DNA of 64,000 nucleotides from Streptococcus ictaluri 707-05 (GCF_000188015.2 NZ_AEUX02000004.1:49373-113372), one strand, 5' to 3'; positions 39,900 to 50,153 are shown, counted from the stretch's first letter. The notes: generated by a model from the letters alone, not told the origin. Translations and numbers: made by a program.

Positions 39900-39997
39900 C
39901 CTGCCACCACTTCAAAGCCCAACTCCTGCCAATCAATAATAACTTTTAAGCCTTGAAGAATCATGTACTCATCATCCACTAATAATACCTTATACAT
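39900..39997 (-). pseudogene. Response regulator, N-terminal stump fused to lacZ
   Basis: From an ATG at 39997, which overlaps the kinase end region by only 1 bp, the frame reads MYKVLLVDDEYMILQGLKVI and IDWQELGFEVV, the start of a YesN-type receiver domain with its acidic DDE. It then leaves homology near GTGGTGGCAGG and stops four codons later. The phospho-acceptor Asp, the rest of the receiver and the DNA-binding domain are missing. It was the partner of the histidine kinase directly upstream, which is now an orphan. Confidence 0.85.
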
Positions 39998-39998
39998 G

Positions 39999-41723
39999 CT
40001 AATCCTTTCTGATTCTAATTTCAATCATAAAGCCCCCACCTTCAGCTTCTGACATTAGCCAGCTTACCTGATCTCTAAACTGATGAAAGAGTCTCATATA
40101 AACATTTTGCAAACCAATTGAGCTGTTTCCTAAAACTTGGGGATTTTTTAAACCAGCTTGAATCTCTGCTAAACGCTCTTTACTGATTCCCTTTCCATTA
40201 TCAAGTACGCGAATAAGGATAGAATCGTCTTCATCTAAAGCTTTGATACTCAGAGCATTATCTTGGCGACTATAATCAATCCCATTAATAAAATAATTTT
40301 CTACCAGAGGCTGAATAATAAATTTTGGAATGGCTAAATTAGCGATATTAGGGTCAATTTTGACATGATAAGCGAAGCTATCAGGATAACGCATTTGATA
40401 CAGATAAATGTATTTCTCGCAAAAGGCCAATTCATCTTTTAACTTAGTGGTCTTATCTTGACTGATATTATTACGTAGCAAACTAGCAAAGGCAAAAATG
40501 ACATCTGCCAGCTCCTCTTGCTGACAACTTAAGGCATACATGCGGATATATTCCAATGTATTATAGAGGAAATGCGGATTAATCTGTGATTGCAGAGCTC
40601 GCATCTGCGCATCTCTTTGCTCGACTTCTAAAACGTAGATTTCATCAATATAAGCATTGATATTGCTAAGCATTTGGTTAATAGCTTCTGAAATATTATA
40701 AAGCTCTAACTCCATATGACTATTGTCAATAGTGAGAGAAAGGTCACCAGCTGCTACTTTTTCAACGGTGTCAGTGATTTCAGACACTTGCTGGATATAG
40801 TTTTTAAAGACTCTAAAGAGTAATTGTAACAAAAGCCAAGCTAAAAGCAGTGAGCTTAAGCTATAAATAATAACTGTTCGAACAGCCTCTCCAAAAAGAT
40901 AGGACTTGCGAATGGTGACATAAGCTAGCAAATCACCTGATCGATTATACTGGATGTTGTAACCTTTGGCTATGGTGTTAAGATTGACCGTATCATCTCT
41001 TTTCAACACTTTTTGAAAAGAAGTCTCTAAAGTCCTAACATCCTTACCACCTTGACTAAACAATTTTCTTCCGTAGTAATCAAAGGCGAAGGTGGCCAGA
41101 TAGTTATTTTGTTTCTTGTGTAAAATAGGACTAGGCTGATCAAAATGAAGGTACAGTTTTCCTGTGATATCTCCAGATTCTGGATGACGAATAGACCTGA
41201 TTAAATAATTCCCTGTCATTTTTTCAGGCTTTCCTGCTAAAAGTCGCCCAGTTTTAATAGCCCTATCCGCATAGAGATAGGAGGTTCCGTCTTCTAAGGT
41301 GATGGTTATGGTATCCATCTCTGGATACAAATCAAATAAACGTCGCAATTGTTCTGAGAAAAGAATAGTATCTTTTCCTTTTTGCCAGTCATCAAAGACT
41401 TTAGTGAGATATTGATTTGGGGTCAACATCATGTAATGATATAAATTACGGTAATCTTCGGGACGTCCTATTAGTTGCTCTAAGACACGTAAGGTCACGT
41501 AATTTTGAGACTGCAATTTGCTTAGCGTATCTTCTAAACGCATTTGAGCCTCTGTTTCCACCATCTGATATCGGTTTCTGATACTATAGGTACTGAGACC
41601 TATGGCACTTAAGCTGAAAAAAATCAGTATCAAAAAACTATAAAGTTTCATCAAGCGATTAATTAAAATCCCTTGCTTAAAATGCCTTGTTAGGGCTTTA
41701 CTAAAAGAATTAAGCTTCATCAA
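39999..41723 (-). CDS. Sensor histidine kinase, YesM/LytS type (orphaned)
   Basis: The 574-residue membrane kinase has TM1 at about residues 25-45 (SFLILIFFSLSAIGLSTYSI), an outer sensor domain, TM2 at about 285-305 (TVIIYSLSSLLLAWLLLQLL) and a HAMP linker. The His box is QINPHFLYNTLEYIRMYALS, and the ATP-binding N box is FIIQPLVENYFINGID followed by VLDNGKGIS. Such kinases sense extracellular glycans and control nearby sugar ABC genes. Its response regulator is reduced to a stump, so signalling probably has no output. It overlaps the DUF624 gene by 14 bp. The frame is intact. Confidence 0.9.
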   Translation of the reverse strand: MMKLNSFSKALTRHFKQGILINRLMKLYSFLILIFFSLSAIGLSTYSIRNRYQMVETEAQMRLEDTLSKLQSQNYVTLRVLEQLIGRPEDYRNLYHYMMLTPNQYLTKVFDDWQKGKDTILFSEQLRRLFDLYPEMDTITITLEDGTSYLYADRAIKTGRLLAGKPEKMTGNYLIRSIRHPESGDITGKLYLHFDQPSPILHKKQNNYLATFAFDYYGRKLFSQGGKDVRTLETSFQKVLKRDDTVNLNTIAKGYNIQYNRSGDLLAYVTIRKSYLFGEAVRTVIIYSLSSLLLAWLLLQLLFRVFKNYIQQVSEITDTVEKVAAGDLSLTIDNSHMELELYNISEAINQMLSNINAYIDEIYVLEVEQRDAQMRALQSQINPHFLYNTLEYIRMYALSCQQEELADVIFAFASLLRNNISQDKTTKLKDELAFCEKYIYLYQMRYPDSFAYHVKIDPNIANLAIPKFIIQPLVENYFINGIDYSRQDNALSIKALDEDDSILIRVLDNGKGISKERLAEIQAGLKNPQVLGNSSIGLQNVYMRLFHQFRDQVSWLMSEAEGGGFMIEIRIRKD

Positions 41724-42315
41724 TCATGCCATCCACAAGTTCACGATTTGGTTTGGTTACAAGGTTTAACAGAAAGACCAAAAGGCCAAAACTAATGAAA
41801 ATAAAGAGCCCTTTATACTGCCAAGTGATATAACTTAGTAATATCAGAACACCAAGCGTCTCTAAAAACTGCTTGAAGCTCAAAAAGACACTGATAAAAG
41901 CCAACTTAGCATTCTCCCACAATTTTATTTCGTAACTAATAGTATAAAAGATCATGTAGATATAGACCATCCAGTTGCAAGCCATAGCTACCATAATGAC
42001 AAAAGACAGGGTAAACCAAATCAGAGAATGCATTTGCAAGGCTAAATGCAGATTTAAGCCCAAGAGGAAACTGACAAGAAGAAATAAGTAAAACAGACTA
42101 TTAGCTTCTTTAAAACAAGTCTTCCAAATCTGAAACGCTCTCTTTAGTGAGTAATGCTTTTCATCTTGACTGGTCTCTAAAAATAAGGTTGCGATGGTCT
42201 GCCAAGCAGGGCCGATACCAAGAACAAAAAGTCCTGCTAATGATAATAGATGAAAAATGAGAGTCAGTTGGATAAGTTTCCAAATAATAAAGCAGATTTT
42301 TTCAATTCCTGTCAT
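41710..42315 (-). CDS. DUF624 (YesL-like) membrane protein
   Basis: The 201-residue protein has about five membrane helices (for example LIQLTLIFHLLSLAGLFVLG and FILLVSFLLGLNLHLALQ in parts). YesL-type proteins travel with glycan-uptake ABC transporters and YesM-type kinases, but their role is unknown. It sits between the kinase and the ABC genes and overlaps the kinase start. The frame is intact. Confidence 0.78.
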   Translation of the reverse strand: MTGIEKICFIIWKLIQLTLIFHLLSLAGLFVLGIGPAWQTIATLFLETSQDEKHYSLKRAFQIWKTCFKEANSLFYLFLLVSFLLGLNLHLALQMHSLIWFTLSFVIMVAMACNWMVYIYMIFYTISYEIKLWENAKLAFISVFLSFKQFLETLGVLILLSYITWQYKGLFIFISFGLLVFLLNLVTKPNRELVDGMIDEA

Positions 42316-42437
42316 GTGTCATTCCTTTTCTAGGTTGGGTATTACATATTAACTAGCCTGCTTTTCGATCAACAGACCAATGAGTCTTTGTCTCTTATAC
42401 TATATCATATTTGAGCTTTCTTTTGACATGGCTTGAT

Positions 42438-42470
42438 GAGAAAAAGGACTGGTAATTACTCCAGTCCTCA
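42438..42470 (-). terminator. Terminator after the solute-binding protein gene
   Basis: On the minus strand AGGACTGG and CCAGTCCT form a perfect 8-bp stem around an AGTAATTA loop, followed by TTTTT. It lies about 30 bp after the gene. Confidence 0.85.
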
Positions 42471-42499
42471 ATTCTTTACTTTAGATAAGATATCTCATC

Positions 42500-43945
42500 T
42501 TATTTTTCTTTTGAAACAAAGTCATCCAATTGTTTTTGAACTTCTTTTTGAACTTTATCCCATCCAGCACCTTTAAGGTCTGAAAGGAGTTTTGGAAGTG
42601 TTTCATCAGGATCTACAGTACCAGTGTTGATACTTGCTTTGTAACGGTTCATCACGTTTGAGATATTTGACAATTCTGTTTTGATTGTTTTAGTATCTAC
42701 GATAAATCCAAGAATTGGAGATTCTTTAGCATCTTTGATAGATTGATCGCGTTTTTCAATCATGTCATCTGTGATAGATTCTTGAGTGTAAAGAATTTTG
42801 TTGTTACCAGTGTTCCAAGCACCCATGTGCATTTTTGGTTGGTAACCATCAAGCAACTTGATTTTCTTGTCGCCAACTTTTTCCCAAGCTTTGCCTTCAA
42901 CACCGAAAACAAGTCCATTAAGGAGTTCTGGATCACTGTTAAGAAGAGAAAGAACTTCAACAGCTTTTTCTTTGTTTTTAGAACCATTTGATACTACAAA
43001 GTTTGCCATTTGAGCTTGTAAAGTTGTTTTAAGAGCTTTTGTCAAAGGACGAGATACAATTTCTTTACCCGCAGCGTTTGTTAAGATAGTATCGCCGTAA
43101 TCCATAGGACCTTGGGTTTCTTCACGCATAAACCAAGTGTTACCTTCTAATGGGTAACCTTCTGTGTTAGTTGCTGCATCTGTTGGGATGAGACCTTCTT
43201 TATACCATTTGTGCATTAAACGGAGATCATTTTTGAAGGAGTCATCATCATATGGGTTGATGATAGTAGGTTTACCTTCGTCAATTTTCACAGCAAATGG
43301 TTGGTTTTTAGTCAATGGGTAATCGTAATCACCTGACATATTAAAGACTTGTCCAATGGCAAAGGCTGCTGTGTTTGGTTCTTTTTCATGGAATTGTTTC
43401 AAAACAGCTTCTGCGTCTGCATAAGAGTTAATGTTTGAAATATCAAGACCATATTTATCCACTAATTCTTTATTGAAGGATAACATTTGTTGCGCATACA
43501 CGTTAGCATCTACTGGGAAGGCATAAAGTTTACCGTCAATCGTATTTCCTTTGATGTAAGCTGGGTCCAAGTTTTTATAAGTTTTCTTCGCGTATTTTGG
43601 CATTAATTTTGTCAAATCAGCAAAGGCACCTTTTTGAGAGTTAACCACATAGTTATTGGCAAAAGCAATATCATAGTTTTCACCAGAAGAAATGATGGTA
43701 CTCATCTTTTCGCCCCAGTCACCCCAACCGATGTATTGCAAATCAACAGTCGCACCTGTTTTTTCTTTAATGCGTTTATTGGCAATTTTCATCAATTCAT
43801 CGAAATTATCAGGTTTATCACCAACTTGATACATCAACAATTTGACATCACCATTTTTTGAAGCAGATTTGCTTCCACAAGCTGCTAAACTAGAAGCTGC
43901 CAAAACAGTTCCAGTAACACACAAGATTTTTTGCCACTTTTTCAT
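42500..43945 (-). CDS. Sugar ABC transporter solute-binding lipoprotein
   Basis: This 481-residue lipoprotein has a signal peptide with the lipobox SSLAACGSKS (cleavage before Cys 23). The mature part is a family 1 extracellular binding protein (DNFDELMKIANKRIKEKTGA near the N-terminus, YDIAFANNYVVNSQKGAFAD). It resembles the YtcQ/LipO type that binds complex oligosaccharides, here probably released N-glycan fragments. The frame is intact, but both permease genes upstream carry lesions, so transport is doubtful. Codon use is biased like a highly expressed gene. Confidence 0.9.
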   Translation of the reverse strand: MKKWQKILCVTGTVLAASSLAACGSKSASKNGDVKLLMYQVGDKPDNFDELMKIANKRIKEKTGATVDLQYIGWGDWGEKMSTIISSGENYDIAFANNYVVNSQKGAFADLTKLMPKYAKKTYKNLDPAYIKGNTIDGKLYAFPVDANVYAQQMLSFNKELVDKYGLDISNINSYADAEAVLKQFHEKEPNTAAFAIGQVFNMSGDYDYPLTKNQPFAVKIDEGKPTIINPYDDDSFKNDLRLMHKWYKEGLIPTDAATNTEGYPLEGNTWFMREETQGPMDYGDTILTNAAGKEIVSRPLTKALKTTLQAQMANFVVSNGSKNKEKAVEVLSLLNSDPELLNGLVFGVEGKAWEKVGDKKIKLLDGYQPKMHMGAWNTGNNKILYTQESITDDMIEKRDQSIKDAKESPILGFIVDTKTIKTELSNISNVMNRYKASINTGTVDPDETLPKLLSDLKGAGWDKVQKEVQKQLDDFVSKEK

Positions 43946-44896
43946 AAGTGTAGGCCTCCTAAAAAATTTTTACTTTTTAACACTAATTTAGCTAGGACTA
44001 GTTGATTCGCTAATCCTTAAGAAAACTACTCTTTAACGCCACCGATAGTCAAACCACCAACAAAATATTTTTGGAAGAATGGGTAAGTTAAAGCAATTGG
44101 TAAGGTAGCGATAACTACATTCGCCATACGAACAGACTCTTTTGGCAAGGATTTAAAGCCATCTGCCATTTGAGCACTCATTCCGGCATTTTAAGCGAGA
44201 GCTTGCAAATTACTTTGAATTTTCATTAGCAAGTATTGCATTGGATACAGATCTTCACTTTGCACATAGAGTAAAGCATTGAACCAGTCATTCCAATAAC
44301 TCAAGGCTGAAAAGAGACTAATGGTTGCAATCCCTGGCACTGCCAAAGGTAGAACGATTTTTCTAAAAATCATGAACTCAGTTGCACCGTCCATGCGAGC
44401 AGATTCGATAATACTATCAGGAACTGTCTTTTTAAAGAAGGTTCTCATTACCAAAATCCCAAATGGTCCTAAGGCCATTGGTAAAATCAAAGCCCAGACA
44501 GAATCTTTTAATTGCAAGAGGTTGCTAACGACCAAATAGTTGGCGACAATACCTGGTGCAAAGAGCATTGTAATAAGAGCATAAACCGTAAAGAATCGTC
44601 TATATGGGAAATAAGGTCTTGAAATAGCGTAAGCGTAAGTTGACGTCATCGTTGTATTTAGCAAAGTTCCAAATACCGTTACAAAAACGGAGACACCGAA
44701 AGAACGAATAATACGTTGGGACATAGCTCCTTGGAAAATAAAGTGGTAAGCTTCCAAAGACATGACTTTCGGGAAAAAACTATAGCCATGATTGATCAAG
44801 TAATGTTCATCTGTGAATGAAATGATAATAACAAAGATAAACGGAATGATACAAGAGACGGCAAAGAGAGCGATTAAGATATTAAATATAAAGTTT

Positions 44897-45858
44897 ACCC
44901 ATGGTGCTAGTTAATTTCAAAATATCTCAAATTGTAAGCTAGTATGATTTGTTCAATCCTCAATTGCAGCCCTGTCATGCCCCTAGCCAGTGTTCGTTCC
45001 ATATCAAAAAGGGAACAAAGTTCTGAAAATCTAGTCTCAATGGTTCGTCTCATAGCCATTAGTTTCCAATGATTATGCTGTTTAGCCCCTTCCATATTTT
45101 GACGCAAGGGAGTCCAGAGGTGATAGCCATTTTGCTTCAACTCATCTTTCAGCTCACGGTTAAGGTAACCTAAGTCTGCTAAAATGACGGATTGTTCACA
45201 CCTTTCTAGCAACTCGTAAACTGCCTTAATATCATGAACAGAGGCTGGGCTGACAACATAATTCAGAATGTAGCCTGATAAGGTCACTAGCATGTGAACC
45301 TTAAAACCGTAAAACCACATATGTTTAGAGGCGGTGTAACCAATATTAGCTATCCCATTGAAAAGTCTGAACCTGTGGTTACGAATAGATTGACAAAGTG
45401 GCAAAGGAAAGCTGTCTATAATAACAATGGTATTGGGAGAAATTTGAGTGTTCATTGCCTGACGAATCACTTGAACCAGCCAAATCAACTGTCTTGCACG
45501 CCTATTAAAGCGACTTCTTTCTAGTAATGTACCGCAGGGAAATAGCTGACAAATCCTATAAAAGTGACGTTGTGATTTAATACCTAGTTCAGCTTGTAAT
45601 AGCAGTAAAACTAGAAGAGATTGGTCTGAAACTTTGGACAGACAGACGTTACGACGGTGTTTGAAGTCTTCCGGACAATAATCCTGATAAAACTGAGAAC
45701 AAATTTTTGATAATTGACGCATATTCCATTGTAAGTGATGGGATTTAGCTGTATACTGTAAGTGGCTCATTTGGACTAACCTCCTGTTTGTGTAGGCACT
45801 TACAGTATAGTCCTTTTGGGCTTTTTATTGTATTTTGAGATTAACTAGCACCACGGGT
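44897..45858 (-). mobile_element. IS982-family insertion sequence
   Basis: This 962-bp element has near-perfect terminal inverted repeats starting ACCCATGGTGCTAGTTAAT and ACCCGTGGTGCTAGTTAAT. A 7-bp target duplication AAAGTTT lies at 44890-44896 and 45859-45865. One intact transposase gene. It disrupts the permease gene. Confidence 0.93.
44907..45770 (-). CDS. IS982-family transposase
   Basis: The 287-residue transposase has the IS982 DDE core: Asp in TIVIIDSFPLPLCQS, Asp in SVILADLGYLNREL and Glu in AMRRTIETRFSELCSLFDME. The N-terminus matches the family's typical region (KVSDQSLLVLLLLQAELGIK). The frame is intact. Confidence 0.93.
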   Translation of the reverse strand: MSHLQYTAKSHHLQWNMRQLSKICSQFYQDYCPEDFKHRRNVCLSKVSDQSLLVLLLLQAELGIKSQRHFYRICQLFPCGTLLERSRFNRRARQLIWLVQVIRQAMNTQISPNTIVIIDSFPLPLCQSIRNHRFRLFNGIANIGYTASKHMWFYGFKVHMLVTLSGYILNYVVSPASVHDIKAVYELLERCEQSVILADLGYLNRELKDELKQNGYHLWTPLRQNMEGAKQHNHWKLMAMRRTIETRFSELCSLFDMERTLARGMTGLQLRIEQIILAYNLRYFEIN

Positions 45859-45930
45859 AAAGTTTGTTTTCTTGTCAAAGGTTCGAATATTAACCTTTTT
45901 GACTTTTTTCTTTTTCTCCATTGCTTCCTC

Positions 45931-46876
45931 CTAGAACAGAGCTGATTCAGGATCCATACGGCGTGCAACAGCATTGGATAAGAGTAAAATACATGTTCCT
46001 ACAACTGACTGGTAAAGACTGGCTGCTGAGGCCATTCCGATATCACCTGTTGTTGCTAAGGCGTTATAAACATAAGTATCTAACACGCTTGTCACATCAT
46101 AAAGCGGTCCTGAGTTCTTTGGAATGACAAAGAACAAACCAAAGTCAGATCTGAAGATATTTCCAATATTGATAATCAAAAGAATGGTCATCATTGGTAA
46201 CAATTGCGGAATGGTAATATTTTTGATTTGTTGCCATTTGCTAGCACCATCCACCATCGCTGCTTCGTAGTAAGTATCTGAAATTCCCATAACTGAGGCA
46301 TAATAGATAATACTATTATAACCAAGCCCCTTCCAAACACTCATAAAGAGTAAGATGAGTGGCCACCAAGTAGGATTAGAATACCATTTAATGGCTGTTC
46401 CACCACTTGAAGTAATCAGTTGGTTTATCAAGCCCTTGTCAGAATTTAGAAAGGCTGATACAAAATACTCAATAACTACCCAAGATAAGAAATAAAGTAA
46501 GAGTGACATGGTATGGTAAACCTTAACTGTTTTCTTATTACGCAATTCACTCATGACAATGGCAAAAGCGATAGCAAAGAAAACGTTAAATGCTAGGAAG
46601 ACAACATTATAGGCAATAGTGTTTCGTGTAATTAGCCAGGCATCCTTTGAGGCAAAGAGGTATTTGAAATTATCAAATCCAACCCAAGGACTTTCTTTGA
46701 GACTTTCTAAGAAGCCACCTGCCGAATAATGAAAAGCTTTAAAGGCCACCACGTTTGCAAATACTGGTATGTAAAAGAAAAAGATGAACCAGATAAAACC
46801 TGGTAAGACCATTAACAACAAGGCCCGATATTTAATCACATTTTTCCAAAAGGATTGCTTTTTTGGTCTTCGTCAT
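45931..46876 (-). pseudogene. Sugar ABC transporter permease 1 (YteP/LplB-like), frameshift near the start
   Basis: The expected start is the ATG at 46876 (AAGGAACC site nearby), reading MTKTKK. The A6 run (46859-46864) is one base too long and sends translation to a stop after eight more codons. With five A the frame joins KQSFWKNVIKYRALLLMVLP and runs 300 residues through six membrane helices to 45931, including the inner-membrane loop EAAMVDGASKWQQIKNITIP. An internal GTG at 46839 could still give a 302-residue protein lacking the first 12 residues, so loss of function is probable, not certain. Confidence 0.75.
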
Positions 46877-46915
46877 TGAAGGAACCCTCCCTTTGTTTAA
46901 TCAAGTTATGGTTTA

Positions 46916-46944
46916 AGTATATCAAGCGCTTACATATCTCACAA
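46916..46944 (-). promoter_or_regulatory. Promoter of the glycan ABC operon with an embedded cre site
   Basis: On the minus strand TTGTGA (-35, 46939-46944) and TATACT (-10, 46916-46921) are 17 bp apart. The spacer holds TGTAAGCGCTTGAT (46921-46934), which matches the CcpA-binding consensus at 13 of 14 positions. The operon should thus be under carbon catabolite repression. The divergent ROK gene starts 140 bp away. Confidence 0.75.
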
Positions 46945-47078
46945 GCAACAAATTATAGGTCTTATAAAACAAACTATAGATATGATAGCACAAAATATAG
47001 TTTGTCTTAGAAAGCCTTTTCAATTGCTTGAAATTCTGTCATACTATTGGTAGAAAATAGCCAAGAAAAGGAGATTTC

Positions 47079-47963
47079 ATGACACTTCTATGCATTGATA
47101 TTGGTGGCACTTCCATTAAATTTGCCCTCTACCAAAAGCAAGAGCTTAGTCACCAAAGTCACTGTCCCACACCAAGCTCTTTAGAAGCCTTTTATCAAAA
47201 ACTTCAGCAAAAAGTTGAAAGCTATTTGCCTTATGACATCAAGGGAATCGCTATTAGCTGCCCAGGCGCGGTCAATAAGTTACAGGGCACTATTGAGGGA
47301 GCTAGCGCTTTACCTTACATTCACCATTTTCCGATCCAAAAAGCTTTAGAAGAAAAACTCGGCTTTCCTATTTCTATGGAAAATGATGCAAACTGTGCTG
47401 CTCTAGCAGAGGCTAGACTTGGGGCTGGTAAGGATGCAAAGAGCCTTGCTTTACTTGTCTTAGGCACAGGGGTCGGTGGTAGTCTTGTCATTGATGGCCG
47501 CATCCATCACGGGGCTCACTTATTTGGTGGCGAATTTGGCTTCATGGTCATGAATAATCGTTACCAGACCTTCAGTCAGTTAGGAACCGTGGTTAACATG
47601 GCAAAACGCTACAACCAACGCATGCATGGAGGCAAAGCTCTTACCGGTAAAGAGGTCTTAGAACTAGCAGAAAAAGGAGATCTCATTGCCCTTGAAGAAA
47701 GACAAGTCTTCTTAGAAACTTTAGCCATGGGGATTTTTAATATTCAACACGCTTTTGACCCTGATAAAATCCTTATCGGTGGTGGTGTTTCCCAAGCCGA
47801 CTTTTTGTTACCAGCCATAGAAGCTCAGTTAGAAAAGATATACCAGAAGGTTGCCATCTCTGATTTGCAACCATCTATTGGTATTTGCCAATTTAAAAAC
47901 GAAGCCAATCTTTTGGGCGCTGCCATTGACTTTGAACAAACTTATTTGGAGGGGGTTGATTAA
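47079..47963 (+). CDS. ROK-family sugar kinase (glucokinase-like)
   Basis: This 294-residue kinase of the ROK family phosphorylates a hexose or hexosamine/mannose released by the neighbouring glycosidases. The ATP phosphate site is LLCIDIGGTSIKFALYQ, the catalytic Asp is in MENDANCAALAEARLG, and the second phosphate site is VLGTGVGGSLVIDGRIHHG. The zinc-binding Cys cluster of classical ROK proteins is absent; the region reads FGGEFGFMVM. The GH92 gene start overlaps its stop. The frame is intact. Confidence 0.87.
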   Translation: MTLLCIDIGGTSIKFALYQKQELSHQSHCPTPSSLEAFYQKLQQKVESYLPYDIKGIAISCPGAVNKLQGTIEGASALPYIHHFPIQKALEEKLGFPISMENDANCAALAEARLGAGKDAKSLALLVLGTGVGGSLVIDGRIHHGAHLFGGEFGFMVMNNRYQTFSQLGTVVNMAKRYNQRMHGGKALTGKEVLELAEKGDLIALEERQVFLETLAMGIFNIQHAFDPDKILIGGGVSQADFLLPAIEAQLEKIYQKVAISDLQPSIGICQFKNEANLLGAAIDFEQTYLEGVD

Positions 47964-50138
47964 TGGATAGACTTGATTTTATTGACACACGATTTGGAAC
48001 TGCTAATCAATACTCATTTTCAAAGGGAAATTGCTTACCTTTGACGGGTGTTCCATTTGGAATGAATTTCTTAGCGATAGAAAACAATCAAAGCCGAGGA
48101 GCTTGGTGGTTTCACCCTGATGACCACACCTTTTCAGGAATTCATTTGACACATCAACCCAGTCCTTGGATCGGGGATTTTTCAACCTTCAGTATGTTGC
48201 CGGTCAGTGGTCCAGTGACAAAAGGAGATGTGTTTCACAATCAAAGTTCCTATCGTCCCAAAGAAGCACGATTCCATCCTCATCGTCTAGAAATAGTTAG
48301 TCAGCGCCACCGCATTTTAAGTCGCGCTACTGCTTCTACCTATGGTTTTCATTGTCAGTTCACCTTCGAAATAGGAAAAGCAGGACTGATTTTTCACAAC
48401 CCTGGTCAGAGCTTTTGGCAGGTGGAATCTGATCGTCAAACCATCTTAGGCTGTGTCCAAAACGTTTCCGATTGTCTGGACAAAGACCTCAAGATGTATG
48501 TTTATTTAAGATTGAGTCATCCTATTCAACAAAAATACGTCGGAAAAGAGCTCAAGAAAAAAACACTGGATGATCAAACACCTAATCAATTCACTTATTT
48601 CCAATTTTCTGATGATTTAACTCAGCTAGAAGTTACTGCTGCTACTTCTTTTATTAGTTTTCAACAAGCCGAGCTCAACTGGCAAAGAGAATTTCCTCAA
48701 ACCTTTGAAGACAGTGTGACGGCAAATGCCGCCTCTTGGCATAGCTATCTGGATCGCATCGAGGTTGAAGACAAGAACTTTGACAAGGTCAAACACTTTT
48801 ACCAACATTTTTACAGGGCACTACTCTTTCCACAGAAATGGTATGAACACAACGAAAACAATGAAGCCATTCATTACAATACTAGTCTAAAAAAAGTTGT
48901 TCCAGGTATTTTTTACACTAATAATGGCTTTTGGGATACCTATAAATCCGTCTACCCACTGTTATCTCTGATTGCACCTGATATTTACGAAGAAGTCTTA
49001 AAAGGATTGCTATCAGCTTATCAAGATACCGGATTTTTACCCAAGTGGCTATCTCCTGATGAACGTGGCATGATGCCTGGTACCTTAGTAGATGCGGTTA
49101 TTGCTGACGCTGCCGTGAAAGGTATTGGACAGGACTTAATGCCAGACCTATTAGAAGCTATGGTAAGCACTGCTACCAGTCCTAGCGATGATCCACGATA
49201 CGGACGCTTAGGGCTTGGAGGATTATCAAAGACTGGGATATATTCCAAATACTTATCACGAAAGTGTCAATCAAACCCAAAATTATGCCTATAGTGATTT
49301 TTGCATTGGTCAAGTCGCTAAGCATTTAGGCGATGAGGCACTAAGCTCATCTCATCATTTTCAATCCCTTAATTACCGACATCTTATTGACAAGGAGACA
49401 GGTTTCTTACGTAGCAAGAATGACAAAGGTAACTTTAGAACTGACTTTGATCCCCATAGTTGGGGCCAGGATTATACAGAAGGCTCTAGTTTTCAAAATA
49501 GCTTTGCTTGCTACCATGACATCCAAGGCTATATTCGTACTATCGGAGGCAAAGAAGTCTTTATCAAGCTTTTAGAAAACCTCTGTAACCAAGACCCTAG
49601 CTTTAAGGTGGGAGGTTATGGTTTTGAAATTCACGAAATGAGTGAATTAGCTGCGCAAGATTTTGGACAAATTGCTATTTCCAATCAACCTAGCTTCCAC
49701 CTGCCTTACCTTTATCATTACATTGGTAAGCCACATTACGCCCAATTAATTCTTAAAAACCTGCTAACCCACGCCTTTGATCAAAATAGCTATCCTGGTG
49801 ATGAAGATAATGGTAGCATGAGTTCTTGGTTCCTCTTTAATAGCCTTGGCTTTTATCCTGTCACGCCTGGCAGTGGGCAGTACTTGTTAGGCATTCCAAT
49901 GCTGGATAAAGCTACCATTCACCTGCCAAATCAAAAAGACATCACTATCCATTGTAAGGGCAATGTGCCCCAGTACCAATTTGTCACTAAGACAAGACTT
50001 AACCAAAGTAACTATGACAAACTTTATCTGAATCACCAAGATTTAATAGAAGGTTGTCAACTAGAAGTCACCTTAGGACTCGTCCCTCCTCTTAACAATT
50101 ATGCCAAAAACGATCTTCCTTATTCTTTAACCACTTAA
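47963..50138 (+). pseudogene. GH92 alpha-1,2-mannosidase, frameshifted
   Basis: The first 444 codons are open and carry the family N-terminal domain and the start of the catalytic domain (NNGFWDTYKSVYPLLSLIAP). Near 49210-49220 an extra base shifts the frame, and the protein continues in the next frame as GLEDYQRLGYIPNTYHES. The second part has the catalytic EIHEMSELAAQDFGQIAIS, NQPSFHLPYLY and PGDEDNGSMSSWFLFNSLGF. Joined, the protein would be about 724 residues, the normal length. GH92 enzymes trim mannose from high-mannose N-glycans. It is inactive unless the shift is corrected. Confidence 0.9.
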
Positions 50139-50153
50139 AGAAGGGATCAAAAC

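Larger units (their letters stand above)
37664..39905 (-). pseudogene. Beta-galactosidase (GH2, lacZ-like) C-terminal remnant, split by IS30
   Basis: About 350 codons survive. Upstream of the IS the frame reads SLGKTRRLRWSAFSPSEFSN and ends DDEIKID. After the IS it continues CQGPIKLLALDNGNPCDHQL and runs to the stop at 37664. Joining at the 13-bp duplication gives one clean frame. The content (LALDNGNPCDHQLY, YRGKLLVMLQLEGQKGQALI) fits the C-terminal domains of large streptococcal GH2 beta-galactosidases; the catalytic domain is gone. The upstream end is fused to the first codons of the response regulator, so one deletion removed most of both genes before or after the IS arrived. Confidence 0.75.
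44026..45921 (-). pseudogene. Sugar ABC transporter permease 2 (YtcP-like): IS982 insertion plus nonsense codon
   Basis: The gene starts at 45921 (MEKKKKVKKVNIRTFDKKTN). It is cut after Phe by the IS at 44897-45858 and resumes in frame with IFNILIALFAVSCIIPFIFV once one AAAGTTT copy is removed. The main body has the permease EAA-type loop ESARMDGATEFMIFRKIVLP. A TAA at 44191 (CAA expected) then stops it after LQALA, although the frame continues with NAGMSAQMADGFKSLPKESV to a TAG at 44026. Two independent lesions make inactivation near certain. Confidence 0.92.

Noticed and set aside
42743..42991. 82-codon plus-strand ORF opposite the solute-binding protein gene
   Set aside because: It is antisense to an intact, codon-biased lipoprotein gene and has no supporting signals.
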